A stretch of 50,423 nt of DNA, from the NCBI GenBank assembly GCA_003222945.1, contig QHXM01000074.1, forward strand, positions 1 through 50,423, in the 5' to 3' direction. The translations under genes were made by a program, and so were the position numbers. The notes under the pieces were generated by a model. It was given only the letters and a program-made list of their open reading frames with translations, was not told the DNA's origin and searched no databases. Position 1 is the stretch's first letter; each line of letters opens with the position of its first letter. The DNA is from Acidobacteriota bacterium. GTDB taxonomy: Bacteria; Acidobacteriota; Blastocatellia; Pyrinomonadales; Pyrinomonadaceae. Shown one piece after another: positions 1 to 7,877 of the stretch.

Positions 1-1319
1 GGCATCACGCGGGCGAGCACCCGCGCGTAGGGGCTACGGATGTGCTGCCTTTCATTCCCGTGCGCGGTGTGACGATTGCTGATTGCGTTGCGCTCGCGCA
101 CAGCGCGGGAGAGAGAATCTGGCGAGAGCTTGGGATTCCTGTTTACTTTTACGAGCGCGCGGCTAGAAGAGCGGATCGGGTTAATCTTGAAGACGTGCGG
201 CGCAAAGGTTTTGAAGAGTTGCGGCGAGAGATTGAAGACCCCGCGCGTAATCGCACGCCCGACATTGGCGAAGCGCGCTTGCACGAGAGCGCGGGCGCAA
301 TCGTCGTGGGCGCTCGCCCGTTTCTTATAGCCTACAACGTCAACCTGCAAACCGGAGACATCCAGATTGCGCGGCGGATTGCGCGCGCCGTTCGTGGACG
401 CGACGGCGGCCTTCGCTACCTGAAAGCTCTGGGCTTCAAACTCGAATCGCGCGGGATTGTTCAGGTCTCCATGAACCTGGTTGATTACGAGAAGACTGAC
501 CTTCACCATGCTTTTGAAGCCGTGCGGCGCGAGGCGGAACGTTATGGCGTCTCGGTTGTCTCAAGCGAGATCGTCGGACTCGTGCCGCAGGCTGCAATTG
601 ATAGCGCGGCGGAATATTTTCTTCAGATCGAAAACTTCGCGCCGGGCGTTGTGCTTGAGAATCGCATAGAGGCCGCGTTCGCAGGTAAAGGCGAGCGCGA
701 GACCGTTAAGGATTTCGTCTCGGAAGTTGCGAGCGGCGAACCCGTGCCGGGCGGAGGCGCTGCCGCCGCTCACGCTGCATCGCTCGGCGCTGCGCTCGGT
801 GAGATGATCGCGCACCTGACGGAAGGGCGCGAGAAGTTCAAGGATGTGGAAAGCTCTGTGCGAGACGTTCTATCGGAGTTGATGCCTCTGCGTGCAAGAC
901 TCGCTCGTGCGGCTACGGACGATGCCGCGAGTTTCGAGCGCGTGATGAAAGTTCGCCGACTTCCGCAAGACACAGAGGATGAAAAAAGGGAGCGCGCGAA
1001 TAGATTGGAAGAAGCATTGAAAGGCGCGGCGACAATTCCATTGGAAGTTGCAGGTCTAGGTGTACAAGTCCTTGAGTTACTCGAAACGCTTGCAGAGATA
1101 GGCAACCCCAACGCGCTTTCCGATGCCGCAACGGGCGCGCAACTCTCGCTCGCCGCAGTCGCCTCCGCTCGCTACAACGTGCTCGTGAACACAGCCGACA
1201 TAGAAGATGAAGAGTTCACAAAGGAGCATCGCTCGCGCGCAGACGATCTGTTGGAGCGCGCAAGAGAGATTGCGGCGCGAATCGAAACTGCGCTGATTGA
1301 GTCAATCAGTGAAAAGTGA
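1..1319 (+). CDS. ftcD: Bifunctional glutamate formimidoyltransferase / formimidoyl-THF cyclodeaminase, 5' end cut by window edge
   Basis: The frame is open from base 3, where it reads HHAGEHPRVGATDV, a conserved stretch of the formiminotransferase N-terminal domain, so the true start lies left of the window. The transferase domains run to about position 670. A cyclodeaminase domain follows from about 708 (VSEVASGEPVPGGGAAAAH), with the glycine-rich motif of that family. Family knowledge: the enzyme moves the formimino group of formiminoglutamate to tetrahydrofolate, then deaminates it to methenyl-THF, ending histidine degradation in the cytoplasm. The two activities are fused here, as in animal FTCD; some bacteria carry the transferase alone. 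No other hut gene is visible downstream. Confidence 0.93.
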   Translation, partial: HHAGEHPRVGATDVLPFIPVRGVTIADCVALAHSAGERIWRELGIPVYFYERAARRADRVNLEDVRRKGFEELRREIEDPARNRTPDIGEARLHESAGAIVVGARPFLIAYNVNLQTGDIQIARRIARAVRGRDGGLRYLKALGFKLESRGIVQVSMNLVDYEKTDLHHAFEAVRREAERYGVSVVSSEIVGLVPQAAIDSAAEYFLQIENFAPGVVLENRIEAAFAGKGERETVKDFVSEVASGEPVPGGGAAAAHAASLGAALGEMIAHLTEGREKFKDVESSVRDVLSELMPLRARLARAATDDAASFERVMKVRRLPQDTEDEKRERANRLEEALKGAATIPLEVAGLGVQVLELLETLAEIGNPNALSDAATGAQLSLAAVASARYNVLVNTADIEDEEFTKEHRSRADDLLERAREIAARIETALIESISEK

Positions 1320-1420
1320 AGATAAGAAGCTTACCTGAAGAAATAATCGTTGACTTAATATCGGATTTATCATATCAGCAGAGTTGCTTTACGACTTTTA
1401 GCCAGAGGCTATTGAAAGCT

Positions 1421-1906
1421 ATGAGAAGTTGTCCAACGTGCCAGAGAACCTACCCGGATGATAACCAGAGCAATTGCCCGTTTGACGGAGCAATGCTCTC
1501 TGCGCCGTATTACCCGCAGCCGGGGCAGTATCAACAGCAGTATGCACCGCCGCCTCAGCCCCCGCCCGGCATGAATCCGATGCAACCGCCGCCGCAAGGT
1601 TATGCGCCGCCACCTACGGACTGGCAGGGGCAGGGCTATCCGTCACAGCCTGTGCAACCAATGGGTGCAGGCCAGTACGCGCCTTGTCCAGGATGTCAGC
1701 GACCAGACCCTGAGAAAATGAACTTTACATGGTGGGGCGGAATGATTGGCCCGCGCATGTTGAGCCACGTCAAGTGTAGATGGTGCGGGATGCAGTACAA
1801 CGGCAAGACCGGACAATCGAACACGACGGGCATAATCATCTACTCGGTTGTTATCTTTGTCATTGCTATATTGATCGGTCTTGGCGTCTTTCTGTCAAAG
1901 AGTTAG
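1421..1906 (+). CDS. Small zinc-ribbon protein with proline/glutamine-rich linker and C-terminal membrane anchor
   Basis: The start at 1421 (MRSCPTCQRTYPDD) is preferred over the in-frame start at 1316 because the protein then begins directly with a CPTC...CPFDG zinc ribbon; the extra 35 codons look like noncoding sequence and overlap the ftcD stop. A linker of about 70 residues rich in Pro, Gln, Tyr and Gly follows, then a second Cys set (CPGC ... CRWC) and a C-terminal membrane helix (IIIYSVVIFVIAILIGLGVF). The protein of about 161 residues is probably a tail-anchored inner-membrane protein with a cytoplasmic zinc-binding head. Its function is not known to me; similar proteins are common in Acidobacteriota. 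The ribosome site is weak (GAAAG, 5 bases before ATG). Confidence 0.75.
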   Translation: MRSCPTCQRTYPDDNQSNCPFDGAMLSAPYYPQPGQYQQQYAPPPQPPPGMNPMQPPPQGYAPPPTDWQGQGYPSQPVQPMGAGQYAPCPGCQRPDPEKMNFTWWGGMIGPRMLSHVKCRWCGMQYNGKTGQSNTTGIIIYSVVIFVIAILIGLGVFLSKS

Positions 1907-1935
1907 AAGCTTACGGGCGCGGCAGGCCAAGCAAC

Positions 1936-2675
1936 TTACGAAGCGGCGGCAGCGTCGGGCGGGATGATTCTGAGATTTGGCGAATCCTGAAGCACGCGCG
2001 TGCCGGGCGGAACTGAGTGTGTGAGCCAGACGTTGCCGCCTATGACCGAGCCGCGACCAATCACAGTCTCGCCGCCGAGAATAGTCGCTCCGGCGTAGAT
2101 GACAACGTCGTCCTCAATCGTCGGGTGACGTTTCTTGTCGCGGACCAATTGCCCTGTGGCATCCTTATCGAAAGAGAACGCGCCTAAGGTTACGCCCTGA
2201 TAGATTTTGACGTTGTTGCCTATGATGGCTGTACCGCCAAGGACTACGCCCGTGCCGTGATCTATAAAGAAGCGCGAGCCTATGATTGTGCCCGGATGAA
2301 TGTCTATGCCCGTTCGATGATGCGCGTGTTCGGTCATTATGCGCGGCATCAGAGGCACACGCATCTTGTGAAGCACGTGCGCGAGGCGATAGACCATCAC
2401 GGCGTAGATGCTCGGATAGCTGAAGATTATTTCGTCCAGACTCGTCGCTCATAGAGCCACGCCATGCGCGATTCAACGTGCGCCGCTAGACTCTCGCCCG
2501 TCAAACCTTGCGCGCCTATGTAGCCGGGAAAGAGAAGTTCATGGATTGTGACGAGCACGCGAATAATCTCTGCGTGCGACGGCAGCGGCTGGCGATCAAG
2601 ATGATGAATCTTTACGTCGCCCGTCGAGTACGATTCGACAAGAGCTTTCGCTGCGCGATCAAGCTTTTCGTTCAT
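1936..2675 (-). pseudogene. cysE: Serine O-acetyltransferase gene (EpsC/CysE type) with internal deletion and frameshift
   Basis: Two reading frames together make one gene. The upstream frame (2675 to 2427) gives an N-terminal helical part (LPSHAEIIRVLVTIHELLFPGY). The downstream frame, open from 2448 to 1936 ([20 protein letters not shown] then [18 protein letters not shown]), gives a left-handed beta-helix with the active-site segment FIDHGTGVV. This is the acyltransferase that makes O-acetylserine for cysteine synthesis. In the family I know, about 80-90 residues separate LYER from the DEIIF segment. Here they are adjacent and out of frame near 2430-2450, so a block was lost with a frameshift. 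The hexapeptide domain could still be made from an internal start (GTG 2400). An assembly error would look the same. The ATG at 2675 has no clear ribosome site. Confidence 0.8.
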
Positions 2676-2683
2676 AAAAAGCA

Positions 2684-2774
2684 GAATCCAGAATCCAGAA
2701 TTCAGAAGAAAAGAAAAACCGGTTTCAGCCTTTTCATTCTGAATTCTGACTCCTGAATTCTGTATTCCTCATTC
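2684..2774. repeat. Heptamer-array inverted repeat (GAATCCA/GAATTCA type), copy 1
   Basis: The left arm consists of 7-base units GAATCCA (twice), GAATTCA and GAAGAAA from 2684. The right arm read on the minus strand is GAATGAG, GAATACA, GAATTCA, GGAGTCA, GAATTCA, GAATGAA. Between them lies the palindromic core AAACCGGTTT (2716-2725). The element fills the gap between the 87-codon gene and the cysE-like gene. Its outermost minus-strand unit contains the last codon and stop of the 87-codon gene. Confidence 0.8.
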
Positions 2775-3032
2775 GATGTCTATCCCTCGCTCTTTCGCTA
2801 TCCCGCGAGCTTTCATGATTACATCGTCATCGACGGGTGCGTGCCCGCCGGTCCATGCTTCGACCTCTTCGATGGGGCGACCTAAAGCTACGGCCAGTTG
2901 CTCGTCGCTTGAGTCGAATCCACGGTCGCGCAGATGCCGAAGCAGAGCGCGCCCTTCTGATTGATTTGTGCCGCGATCATCAACCGTCTCGTCCTGTTGT
3001 GCTTCGCCTGTATCCGTGTTCTGTTCGTTCAT
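2769..3032 (-). CDS. Small acidic protein of unknown function coupled to a metallochaperone gene
   Basis: This 87-residue protein has an acidic, Gln/Thr-rich N-terminal third with no predicted fold, then a compact helical part (RALLRHLRDRGFDSSDEQLAVAL, RPIEEVEAW, DDDVIMKARGIAKERGIDIE) that resembles a small DNA-binding or Xre-like helical bundle only in general shape. I do not recognise the family. Its ATG overlaps the stop codon of the upstream HMA gene (ATGA at 3032-3029), so the two are translationally coupled and probably linked to metal handling. The stop codon lies inside the first unit of the heptamer repeat downstream. Confidence 0.6.
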   Translation of the reverse strand: MNEQNTDTGEAQQDETVDDRGTNQSEGRALLRHLRDRGFDSSDEQLAVALGRPIEEVEAWTGGHAPVDDDVIMKARGIAKERGIDIE

Positions 3033-3265
3033 GCTCCAACCTCGCTTTGCGATTGACCGGAAATGGTCGCAGTGTAACCCAAGTCCTGAATCTTCTTGAT
3101 GAGCGTCGCCTGCTGCACAGTCTCTTCGTTAAAATCAACGATCGCCGTCTTGCGCTTGAAGGTCACGTCTGCCGCCTTAACGCCAGCCGTCTCCTCCAAA
3201 GTCTCCTTGATGTCCGCAGCACACGAATCGCAATGCATTCCTTCGATGTGAATCTCTGCTTTCAA
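3029..3265 (-). CDS. Heavy-metal-associated (HMA) domain protein, CopZ-like metallochaperone
   Basis: A 78-residue protein made of one ferredoxin-like HMA domain. The metal-binding loop GMHCDSCA (Cys at residues 12 and 15) is intact, and the C-terminal half has the usual VDFNEETV and IKKIQDLGY segments. Family knowledge: such proteins carry Cu(I) or a related soft metal in the cytoplasm to P-type ATPases or regulators. No metal ATPase gene lies nearby, so the partner is unknown. A strong ribosome site (GGAGGAGACTA) precedes the start on the minus strand. The last bases overlap the start of the next gene. Confidence 0.9.
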   Translation of the reverse strand: MKAEIHIEGMHCDSCAADIKETLEETAGVKAADVTFKRKTAIVDFNEETVQQATLIKKIQDLGYTATISGQSQSEVGA

Positions 3266-3405
3266 CTTTAGTCTCCTCCTTGAATCTGCAAACGCGCCTT
3301 ACGAAATGAACGCAATTCGCACAAGCTCGGCGGCAACTCGCTTTAGCCTGCGCGAGTGGATTAAGCAATCTGTTCGGGCGCGTATGAACAGGCGTATTAT
3401 AAGGC

Positions 3406-3482
3406 AGTGAATAGTGAATAGTGAAAAGTGGAGAGCCGTTTTTAACTTTTCACTATTCACTATTCACTATTCATTATTCACT
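3406..3482. repeat. Heptamer-array inverted repeat (GAATAGT type)
   Basis: A perfect 24-bp inverted repeat (3406-3429 with 3445-3468) has arms made of the 7-base unit GAATAGT and its variant GAAAAGT. The 15-base loop contains GAGCCGTTTTT. Two more units (GAATAGT/GAATAAT on the minus strand) extend the right arm to 3482. It ends 9 bases before the prmC start codon, so a transcript entering prmC would carry this hairpin next to the start. Confidence 0.88.
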
Positions 3483-3491
3483 AAACCAGCC

Positions 3492-4364
3492 ATGAGTGAG
3501 CAAGAGAGTTTCAGCGTTGCGCGTTTGATTGCGGAGGCCGCGAGAGTTCTGTCTGAAGCAGGTGTGCCGGAAGTCAGGCGCGAGGCCATGTCGCTTGTTG
3601 GATATGTCGTGGGCCGCGACAGAACTTTTCTCATAGCGCACCCTGAGACATTGCTTTCCGTTTCAGATGTCTTGCGCTTGCGCGAACTCGTTGAGCGGCG
3701 TGCAATGGGCGAGCCGCTACAGTACATAACGGGGCATCAGGAATTCTACGGGCTTGATTTCGAGGTTACGCCGGACGTGTTGATTCCCCGTCCTGAAACA
3801 GAGTTGCTGGTCGAAACGGCGCTTGAGCTTTTAGGTGAAGAAGAGATGCCGCAACCCGTCTGCGACGTAGGCACAGGCTCTGGATGCATTCCTATTGCGC
3901 TTCTGCATGAGCGGCCACTGATGCGAGCCGTCGGGTTGGATATTTCTCTGCGTGCGCTCAGTGTCGCAGCGCGAAACGCCGAAAGACTCGGTGTGCGCGA
4001 ACGAATCACGCTCATTGCTTCCGATTGCTTCGACGCGCTCGCTGGAAGGAGATCGCGTTTCACTATGATCGTCTCGAACCCTCCATACGTCGCTGAAGAC
4101 GCGCTCGCTGGCTTGCAACGCGAGGTGCGCGATTATGAGCCGCGCGTTGCTTTGACTCCCGGCGCGGATGGATTGAGCTTGATACGCCGTCTGCTTTCAG
4201 ACTCGCCGCCGATTCTGGAACGTGGCGGGCATCTACTTATGGAGATAGGCTTCGATCAGAACGAGGCGGTCCGTCAGTTGATTGATGAAAGCATGTGGCA
4301 GCTTCTGGATATTCACAAAGACTTGCAGGGAATTCCGCGCACAGTTGCGTTGAGGAAAAAGTAA
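3492..4364 (+). CDS. prmC: Peptide chain release factor N5-glutamine methyltransferase
   Basis: The protein has about 290 residues. The N-terminal helical domain (LIAEAARVLSEAGV ... EPLQYITGHQEFYG) is typical of PrmC, followed by a class I SAM-binding fold with DVGTGSGCIPIAL and the catalytic-site motif NPPY (in SNPPYVAED). It methylates the GGQ glutamine of release factors 1 and 2 using SAM, in the cytoplasm. The start at 3492 (MSEQESFSV) is chosen because the frame upstream to 3414 is made of the heptamer repeat. No clear ribosome site is visible, and the hairpin repeat sits immediately upstream. No prfA gene is adjacent in the window. Confidence 0.93.
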   Translation: MSEQESFSVARLIAEAARVLSEAGVPEVRREAMSLVGYVVGRDRTFLIAHPETLLSVSDVLRLRELVERRAMGEPLQYITGHQEFYGLDFEVTPDVLIPRPETELLVETALELLGEEEMPQPVCDVGTGSGCIPIALLHERPLMRAVGLDISLRALSVAARNAERLGVRERITLIASDCFDALAGRRSRFTMIVSNPPYVAEDALAGLQREVRDYEPRVALTPGADGLSLIRRLLSDSPPILERGGHLLMEIGFDQNEAVRQLIDESMWQLLDIHKDLQGIPRTVALRKK

Positions 4365-4378
4365 ACTGCATCCCTTCA

Positions 4379-4807
4379 TTAAGAATCTATCTCATCAGGC
4401 CACTCATCCTTTTTCTCTTTCAAAGCGGAAATTGGTTTTGTGTTCTTCGGCAGCGTTTCAATCAAGTGATCGAATCCAAGCCAGATGCTCCAGCTATGAT
4501 GATAGAAGGCCACTGGAAACAGCAGCGCCGATATGAAGAGAACGGTGAGAACAAGTTGGTAGTTGATGCCCAGGATGACAAGCGTGATGAGGTAAAGAAT
4601 CAAGATAAAGATTTCGGTTGTGATCACATTGACTAGAATCGCCCCGACGAAGAAACCTTCCTCGCGCATAAAGAGCGCGTCGCAAGCGGGGCAGTGATGT
4701 TTTATCTTGAACGGCCTTTGAACTATTGATGCTTGCCCGCAAACAGGGCAGCGCAAGGTTAGGCAGCGCAGCAGCGTGGTGACGATAGAGGGTCGGACTC
4801 TCTTCAC
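4379..4807 (-). CDS. DUF983 family zinc-ribbon membrane protein
   Basis: The 142-residue protein starts with GTG. An N-terminal CPVCG ... CPACD zinc-ribbon pair is followed by two hydrophobic helices (residues about 52-75 and 83-103) and an acidic Lys-rich tail. This matches the DUF983 family as I know it: small inner-membrane proteins with a cytoplasmic four-Cys motif, of unknown biochemical role. It converges with prmC (14 bases between the stops) and diverges from murA. Confidence 0.82.
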   Translation of the reverse strand: MKRVRPSIVTTLLRCLTLRCPVCGQASIVQRPFKIKHHCPACDALFMREEGFFVGAILVNVITTEIFILILYLITLVILGINYQLVLTVLFISALLFPVAFYHHSWSIWLGFDHLIETLPKNTKPISALKEKKDEWPDEIDS

Positions 4808-4920
4808 AATTTCTCCCGCGAAGAATCTTATTCGCCTGCGGAGGGATGAGCAAGAGAGCCATCCGCCTTTCCGTTTCAGGCTTTCACCTTTTCACCATTT
4901 TCCTTTAATCTCTTAAGTCT

Positions 4921-6258
4921 ATGGATAAATTTCGCATCAAGGGCGGGCGGCATCTTCGCGGGCGAGTGACTATAAGCGGCGCGAAGAATTCTGCGCTGCC
5001 CTGCATGGCCGCTGCGCTTCTGACATCGGAAACGGTCATACTTCACAACCTGCCTTACGTGCGCGACATAATCACGCAGCGGCGTCTTCTGGAAGACATA
5101 GGCGCGACCGTGCTCATGCCGGAGCTTCGCACGCACAAGATTACAGCCGATAACATAGAGCTTTTTGAAGCGCCGTATGAATTAGTCAAGACTATGCGCG
5201 CAAGCGTTCTTGCGCTCGGACCATTGCTTGCTCGCTTCGGCAAGGCAAGAGTCTCTCTGCCCGGAGGCTGCGCTATCGGAACGCGACCGATTGATCTTCA
5301 TCTTGCGGGCTTCGAGCATCTGGGCGCGGAAGTTGGCCTTGAATCCGGCGATGTTGTTGCACGCGCGCCAAAGCCCGGAGGACGATTGCTAGGCGGCGAG
5401 TTGCACTTTGATAAAGTCACCGTGACGGGAACGGAAAATTTGATGATGGCTGCAACACTCGCGGAAGGAAAGACCGTATTGCACAACGCTGCGCGCGAGC
5501 CTGAGATTGCGGACCTGGCGGAGTTGCTGAACAAGATGGGAGCGCGCGTGCGCGGCGCAGGCACGCCTACCATACAGATCGAAGGCGTAGAATCCTTAGG
5601 CGGCGCGGAGCACACTATCATTCCAGACCGCATTGAGACCGGCACGTTCATGGTCGCCGCGGCGATAACGAATGGTGAGCTTGAAATAAAGGGTTGTCGT
5701 CCTGAGCACTCAGCGATTGTCATAGCTAAACTGCGCGAGGTCGGCGTTGAGATTGAGGAGTTGAACCAGAGCACTCTCTATGTTCGCTGCTGCGGTAGTG
5801 GATTGAAGGCAAGCGACGTTACGACTGAGCCGCACCCGCGTTTTCCCACAGACATGCAGGCGCAGTACATGGCTCTGATGACGCAAGCGCGTGGGCGCTC
5901 GGTGATTACCGAAACAATCTTCGAGAACCGTTTCATGCACGCTTCGGAGATGCAGCGCATGGGCGCGCGCATACAGATAGAAGGCAACACGGCGACGGTC
6001 GAAGGTCCAACACAATTGACGGGCGCGCGTGTTCAAGCTTCTGATCTGCGCGCATCAGCCTCGCTCGTTCTCGCGGGACTTGCTGCGAAGGGCGAGACCC
6101 TGATTGATCGCGTTTATCACATAGATCGCGGCTACGAAAAGATTGAAGATAAGCTCTGCGCAGTCGGAGCAGACATCGAGCGCATCAGAGATTCCGTCAC
6201 AGGGCCGCTGACGGAAGGCGGAATTCAGAATCCAGAATCCAGAAGTCAGAAGGGATGA
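4921..6258 (+). CDS. murA: UDP-N-acetylglucosamine 1-carboxyvinyltransferase
   Basis: This is the first committed enzyme of peptidoglycan synthesis; it transfers enolpyruvate from PEP to UDP-GlcNAc in the cytoplasm. The N-terminal substrate loop SGAKNSALP (Lys22), the active-site loop [10 protein letters not shown] with catalytic Cys at about residue 117 (the fosfomycin target), and the C-terminal [12 protein letters not shown] and HIDRGYE motifs are all present, giving the full two-domain length. The last 13 or so codons ([13 protein letters not shown]) are unusual: they are translated from the start of the heptamer repeat that begins at 6221, so the original stop was probably lost or replaced. 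There is no clear ribosome site upstream. Confidence 0.96.
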   Translation: MDKFRIKGGRHLRGRVTISGAKNSALPCMAAALLTSETVILHNLPYVRDIITQRRLLEDIGATVLMPELRTHKITADNIELFEAPYELVKTMRASVLALGPLLARFGKARVSLPGGCAIGTRPIDLHLAGFEHLGAEVGLESGDVVARAPKPGGRLLGGELHFDKVTVTGTENLMMAATLAEGKTVLHNAAREPEIADLAELLNKMGARVRGAGTPTIQIEGVESLGGAEHTIIPDRIETGTFMVAAAITNGELEIKGCRPEHSAIVIAKLREVGVEIEELNQSTLYVRCCGSGLKASDVTTEPHPRFPTDMQAQYMALMTQARGRSVITETIFENRFMHASEMQRMGARIQIEGNTATVEGPTQLTGARVQASDLRASASLVLAGLAAKGETLIDRVYHIDRGYEKIEDKLCAVGADIERIRDSVTGPLTEGGIQNPESRSQKG

Positions 6259-6376
6259 GGTCGAAAGCCGGATTTATTCTGAATTGCGGACTCCTGAATT
6301 CTGGATTCTGCTGTTCTCGCTGACTCTTATATTCTGGATTCTGCTTTTCATTGCCTCCTGACTCCTGTATTCTGTC
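6221..6376. repeat. Heptamer-array inverted repeat (GAATCCA/GAATTCA type), copy 2 with an extra arm
   Basis: The left array (6221-6255) is GAATTCA, GAATCCA, GAATCCA, GAAGTCA, GAAGGGA. A loop holding AAAGCCGGATTT (6264-6275) is followed by an inverted array to about 6310 (minus-strand units GAATCCA, GAATTCA, GGAGTCC). A third array in the same inverted orientation covers about 6331-6376. The whole murA-HIT gap is repeat, and the left array is translated as the C-terminal tail of MurA. Confidence 0.82.
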
Positions 6377-6383
6377 TTTGCTT

Positions 6384-6734
6384 ATGGCTGAACAGAACTG
6401 TCTCTTTTGTCGAATCCTGGAAGGCGAGATTCCCGCCGAGGTTATTTACAGGGATGATCGCTCAGTCGCTTTTCGTGACATAAACGCGCAAGCGCCGGTC
6501 CACGTGCTAATCGTTCCCAGCGAGCATATAGAATCGTTGGACGAGGCATCGCAAAGGGACGAGGCGCTGCTCGGCCATCTCTTAAGAGTTGCGGCGCGCA
6601 TCGCAAACGAAGAGGGGCTTACGGAGAGCGGCTATCGTGCCGTAATCAACACGGGCGAAGGCGCTGGTCAATCCGTCTTTCACCTGCACGTTCATGTGCT
6701 CGGCGGGAGACCTTTGAATTGGCCTCCCGGATAA
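6384..6734 (+). CDS. HIT family (histidine triad) purine-nucleoside phosphoramidase-like protein
   Basis: The 116-residue protein (from MAEQNCLFCRILEGEIPAE) matches bacterial HinT/HIT proteins in length. It has the family signature HLHVHVLGG near the C terminus, whose second His is the nucleophile, and the N-terminal CLFC pair seen in many homologues. Family knowledge: it hydrolyses AMP-linked phosphoramidates in the cytoplasm. The start at 6384 is chosen because the frame upstream to 6351 lies in repeat sequence. It follows murA in the same direction across the repeat-filled gap. Confidence 0.9.
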   Translation: MAEQNCLFCRILEGEIPAEVIYRDDRSVAFRDINAQAPVHVLIVPSEHIESLDEASQRDEALLGHLLRVAARIANEEGLTESGYRAVINTGEGAGQSVFHLHVHVLGGRPLNWPPG

Positions 6735-6780
6735 GTGAATGTTTTTTGAGCGCGCCCGGTTCGAACTCTCTCGAAAACAA

Positions 6781-7671
6781 TTAACTGACGTTGAAAGACT
6801 TTCCATCTATCGGGACATTGAAATCGAACTTGCTCAGGCTCAAGGTCCAGTCGGCTAGAAATGTCATCGCCCCTGATCTGCCGCCAAGCGATAGAGTGAT
6901 CTTGTAGGTGTGCGGAAGCGTCAGATCACCTTCCTTTTTGAAATCAGAAAAATCCTCAACCATCCTGTAATGAGTCTCATTCTGAGTCTGCCTGGGCGCA
7001 CCCGCCGGGTTAGCGCCCAAGCCCGCTGTAATGGTCCGAACATATTCGGTCCGCACGTGCTGGAAAGTTTCCTTGTCGAAGAAGAGCGTGACCTCCATGT
7101 CAGAGCCGCCGCGCGGGAGATATTTTATCGTGTAGGCGTCCCTGTCATTAACCTTCTTGATGCCGCCGGATTCCAGGCGCGCATGTTTTATATCAGCGTC
7201 AAGGAGCGGCCATGCAGAAGAGAGAGTGCCTCCCATCAAACCCTGCTTAAAGATAAAGTCGTTGGTGTGCAGAAAGTCGCCGAGCGTGGACCGCTGGCCC
7301 GGCCTTAAGAAACTCACCGTGATACCGCTGCCGTCAAACCCAAGTTTCTCGTAAGGGTAGTTTGTATTTTCGAAGGCCATTCCGATTAAAAGCTTGTTTC
7401 CTTCTGAAGCGATCACAGTCTGGCCTACAGCGCGACCCTTGCCCGGATTGTGGAACTCAACTTCTGAACTGCCTACGATGACGATGCTTTTGATGGCCTT
7501 GCGCGCCTGCGTCGTGCCGATGGATTCCAGATGTTTGGCGACTATCTCTTCGGGCTTCAATTTATCGGTCGCAGAAGAGGCTTTGTATGCTTGCGGGCTG
7601 AATGCCAGCCACGCAAAGATCAGAAGGCAAGCGGCAGCCGCTCTTAGTGGGCTGATTCTATAACTGCTCAT
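6781..7671 (-). CDS. Secreted protein resembling outer-membrane lipoprotein-sorting (LolA-like) proteins
   Basis: The 296-residue protein has a signal peptide (residues about 9-28, AAAACLLIFAWLAFSPQAYA-like core). It continues with an IVAKHLESIGTTQARKAI segment typical of acidobacterial secreted proteins and a run of beta strands (DAYTIKYLPR, EVTLFFDKETFQHVRTEY) like the open beta-barrel of LolA/LolB. It probably acts in the periplasm and binds a lipid or lipoprotein, but that is inference from fold-like features only. It lies downstream of TonB receptor 1 on the same strand, with a terminator-like hairpin between them, so it probably has its own promoter. Confidence 0.6.
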   Translation of the reverse strand: MSSYRISPLRAAAACLLIFAWLAFSPQAYKASSATDKLKPEEIVAKHLESIGTTQARKAIKSIVIVGSSEVEFHNPGKGRAVGQTVIASEGNKLLIGMAFENTNYPYEKLGFDGSGITVSFLRPGQRSTLGDFLHTNDFIFKQGLMGGTLSSAWPLLDADIKHARLESGGIKKVNDRDAYTIKYLPRGGSDMEVTLFFDKETFQHVRTEYVRTITAGLGANPAGAPRQTQNETHYRMVEDFSDFKKEGDLTLPHTYKITLSLGGRSGAMTFLADWTLSLSKFDFNVPIDGKSFNVS

Positions 7672-7803
7672 TTTAATTCTCCATTATTCTGATTGTTAGT
7701 GTTGTCAGGTGAAAAGCACTTGGATGAGTTCTGGATTCTACCACAGCGTAGAGAATAGACAACATTATCCAAGAGAGTTTCGGCAAGCGGAGAGAGTGTT
7801 GGG

Positions 7804-7839
7804 ATAAAAATTGGGCGCTGCCAGTAATTGACAGCGCCC
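7804..7839 (-). terminator. Rho-independent terminator of TonB receptor 1
   Basis: On the minus strand an 8-bp perfect stem (GGGCGCTG with CAGCGCCC, loop 11 bases) is followed by AATTTTTAT. It lies 38 bases beyond the stop codon of the receptor gene. Confidence 0.75.
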
Positions 7840-7877
7840 GTAAAAAAATCAGTTCAGAAAACTGTAGGCTGGAAGCT

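Noticed and set aside
2165-2476. Minus-strand frame of 103 codons over the cysE-like gene
   Set aside because: It spans the junction in the third frame and has no similarity to the acyltransferase; the two other frames carry the conserved sequence.
3177-3368. Minus-strand frame of 63 codons upstream of the HMA gene
   Set aside because: It overlaps the HMA gene in another frame and shows only scattered Cys/Arg with no ribosome site.
2684-6376. CRISPR array
   Set aside because: The repeated units are 7 bases with no spacers, and no cas genes are in the window.
6745-6785. GGTTCGAACTC, which resembles a tRNA T-arm
   Set aside because: No cloverleaf could be built around it: no matching acceptor stem, anticodon arm or CCA end.
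7840-7848. Terminator reading on the plus strand from the hairpin at 7813-7839
   Set aside because: On the plus strand the hairpin is followed by an A-run, not a T-run, and no plus-strand gene ends there.
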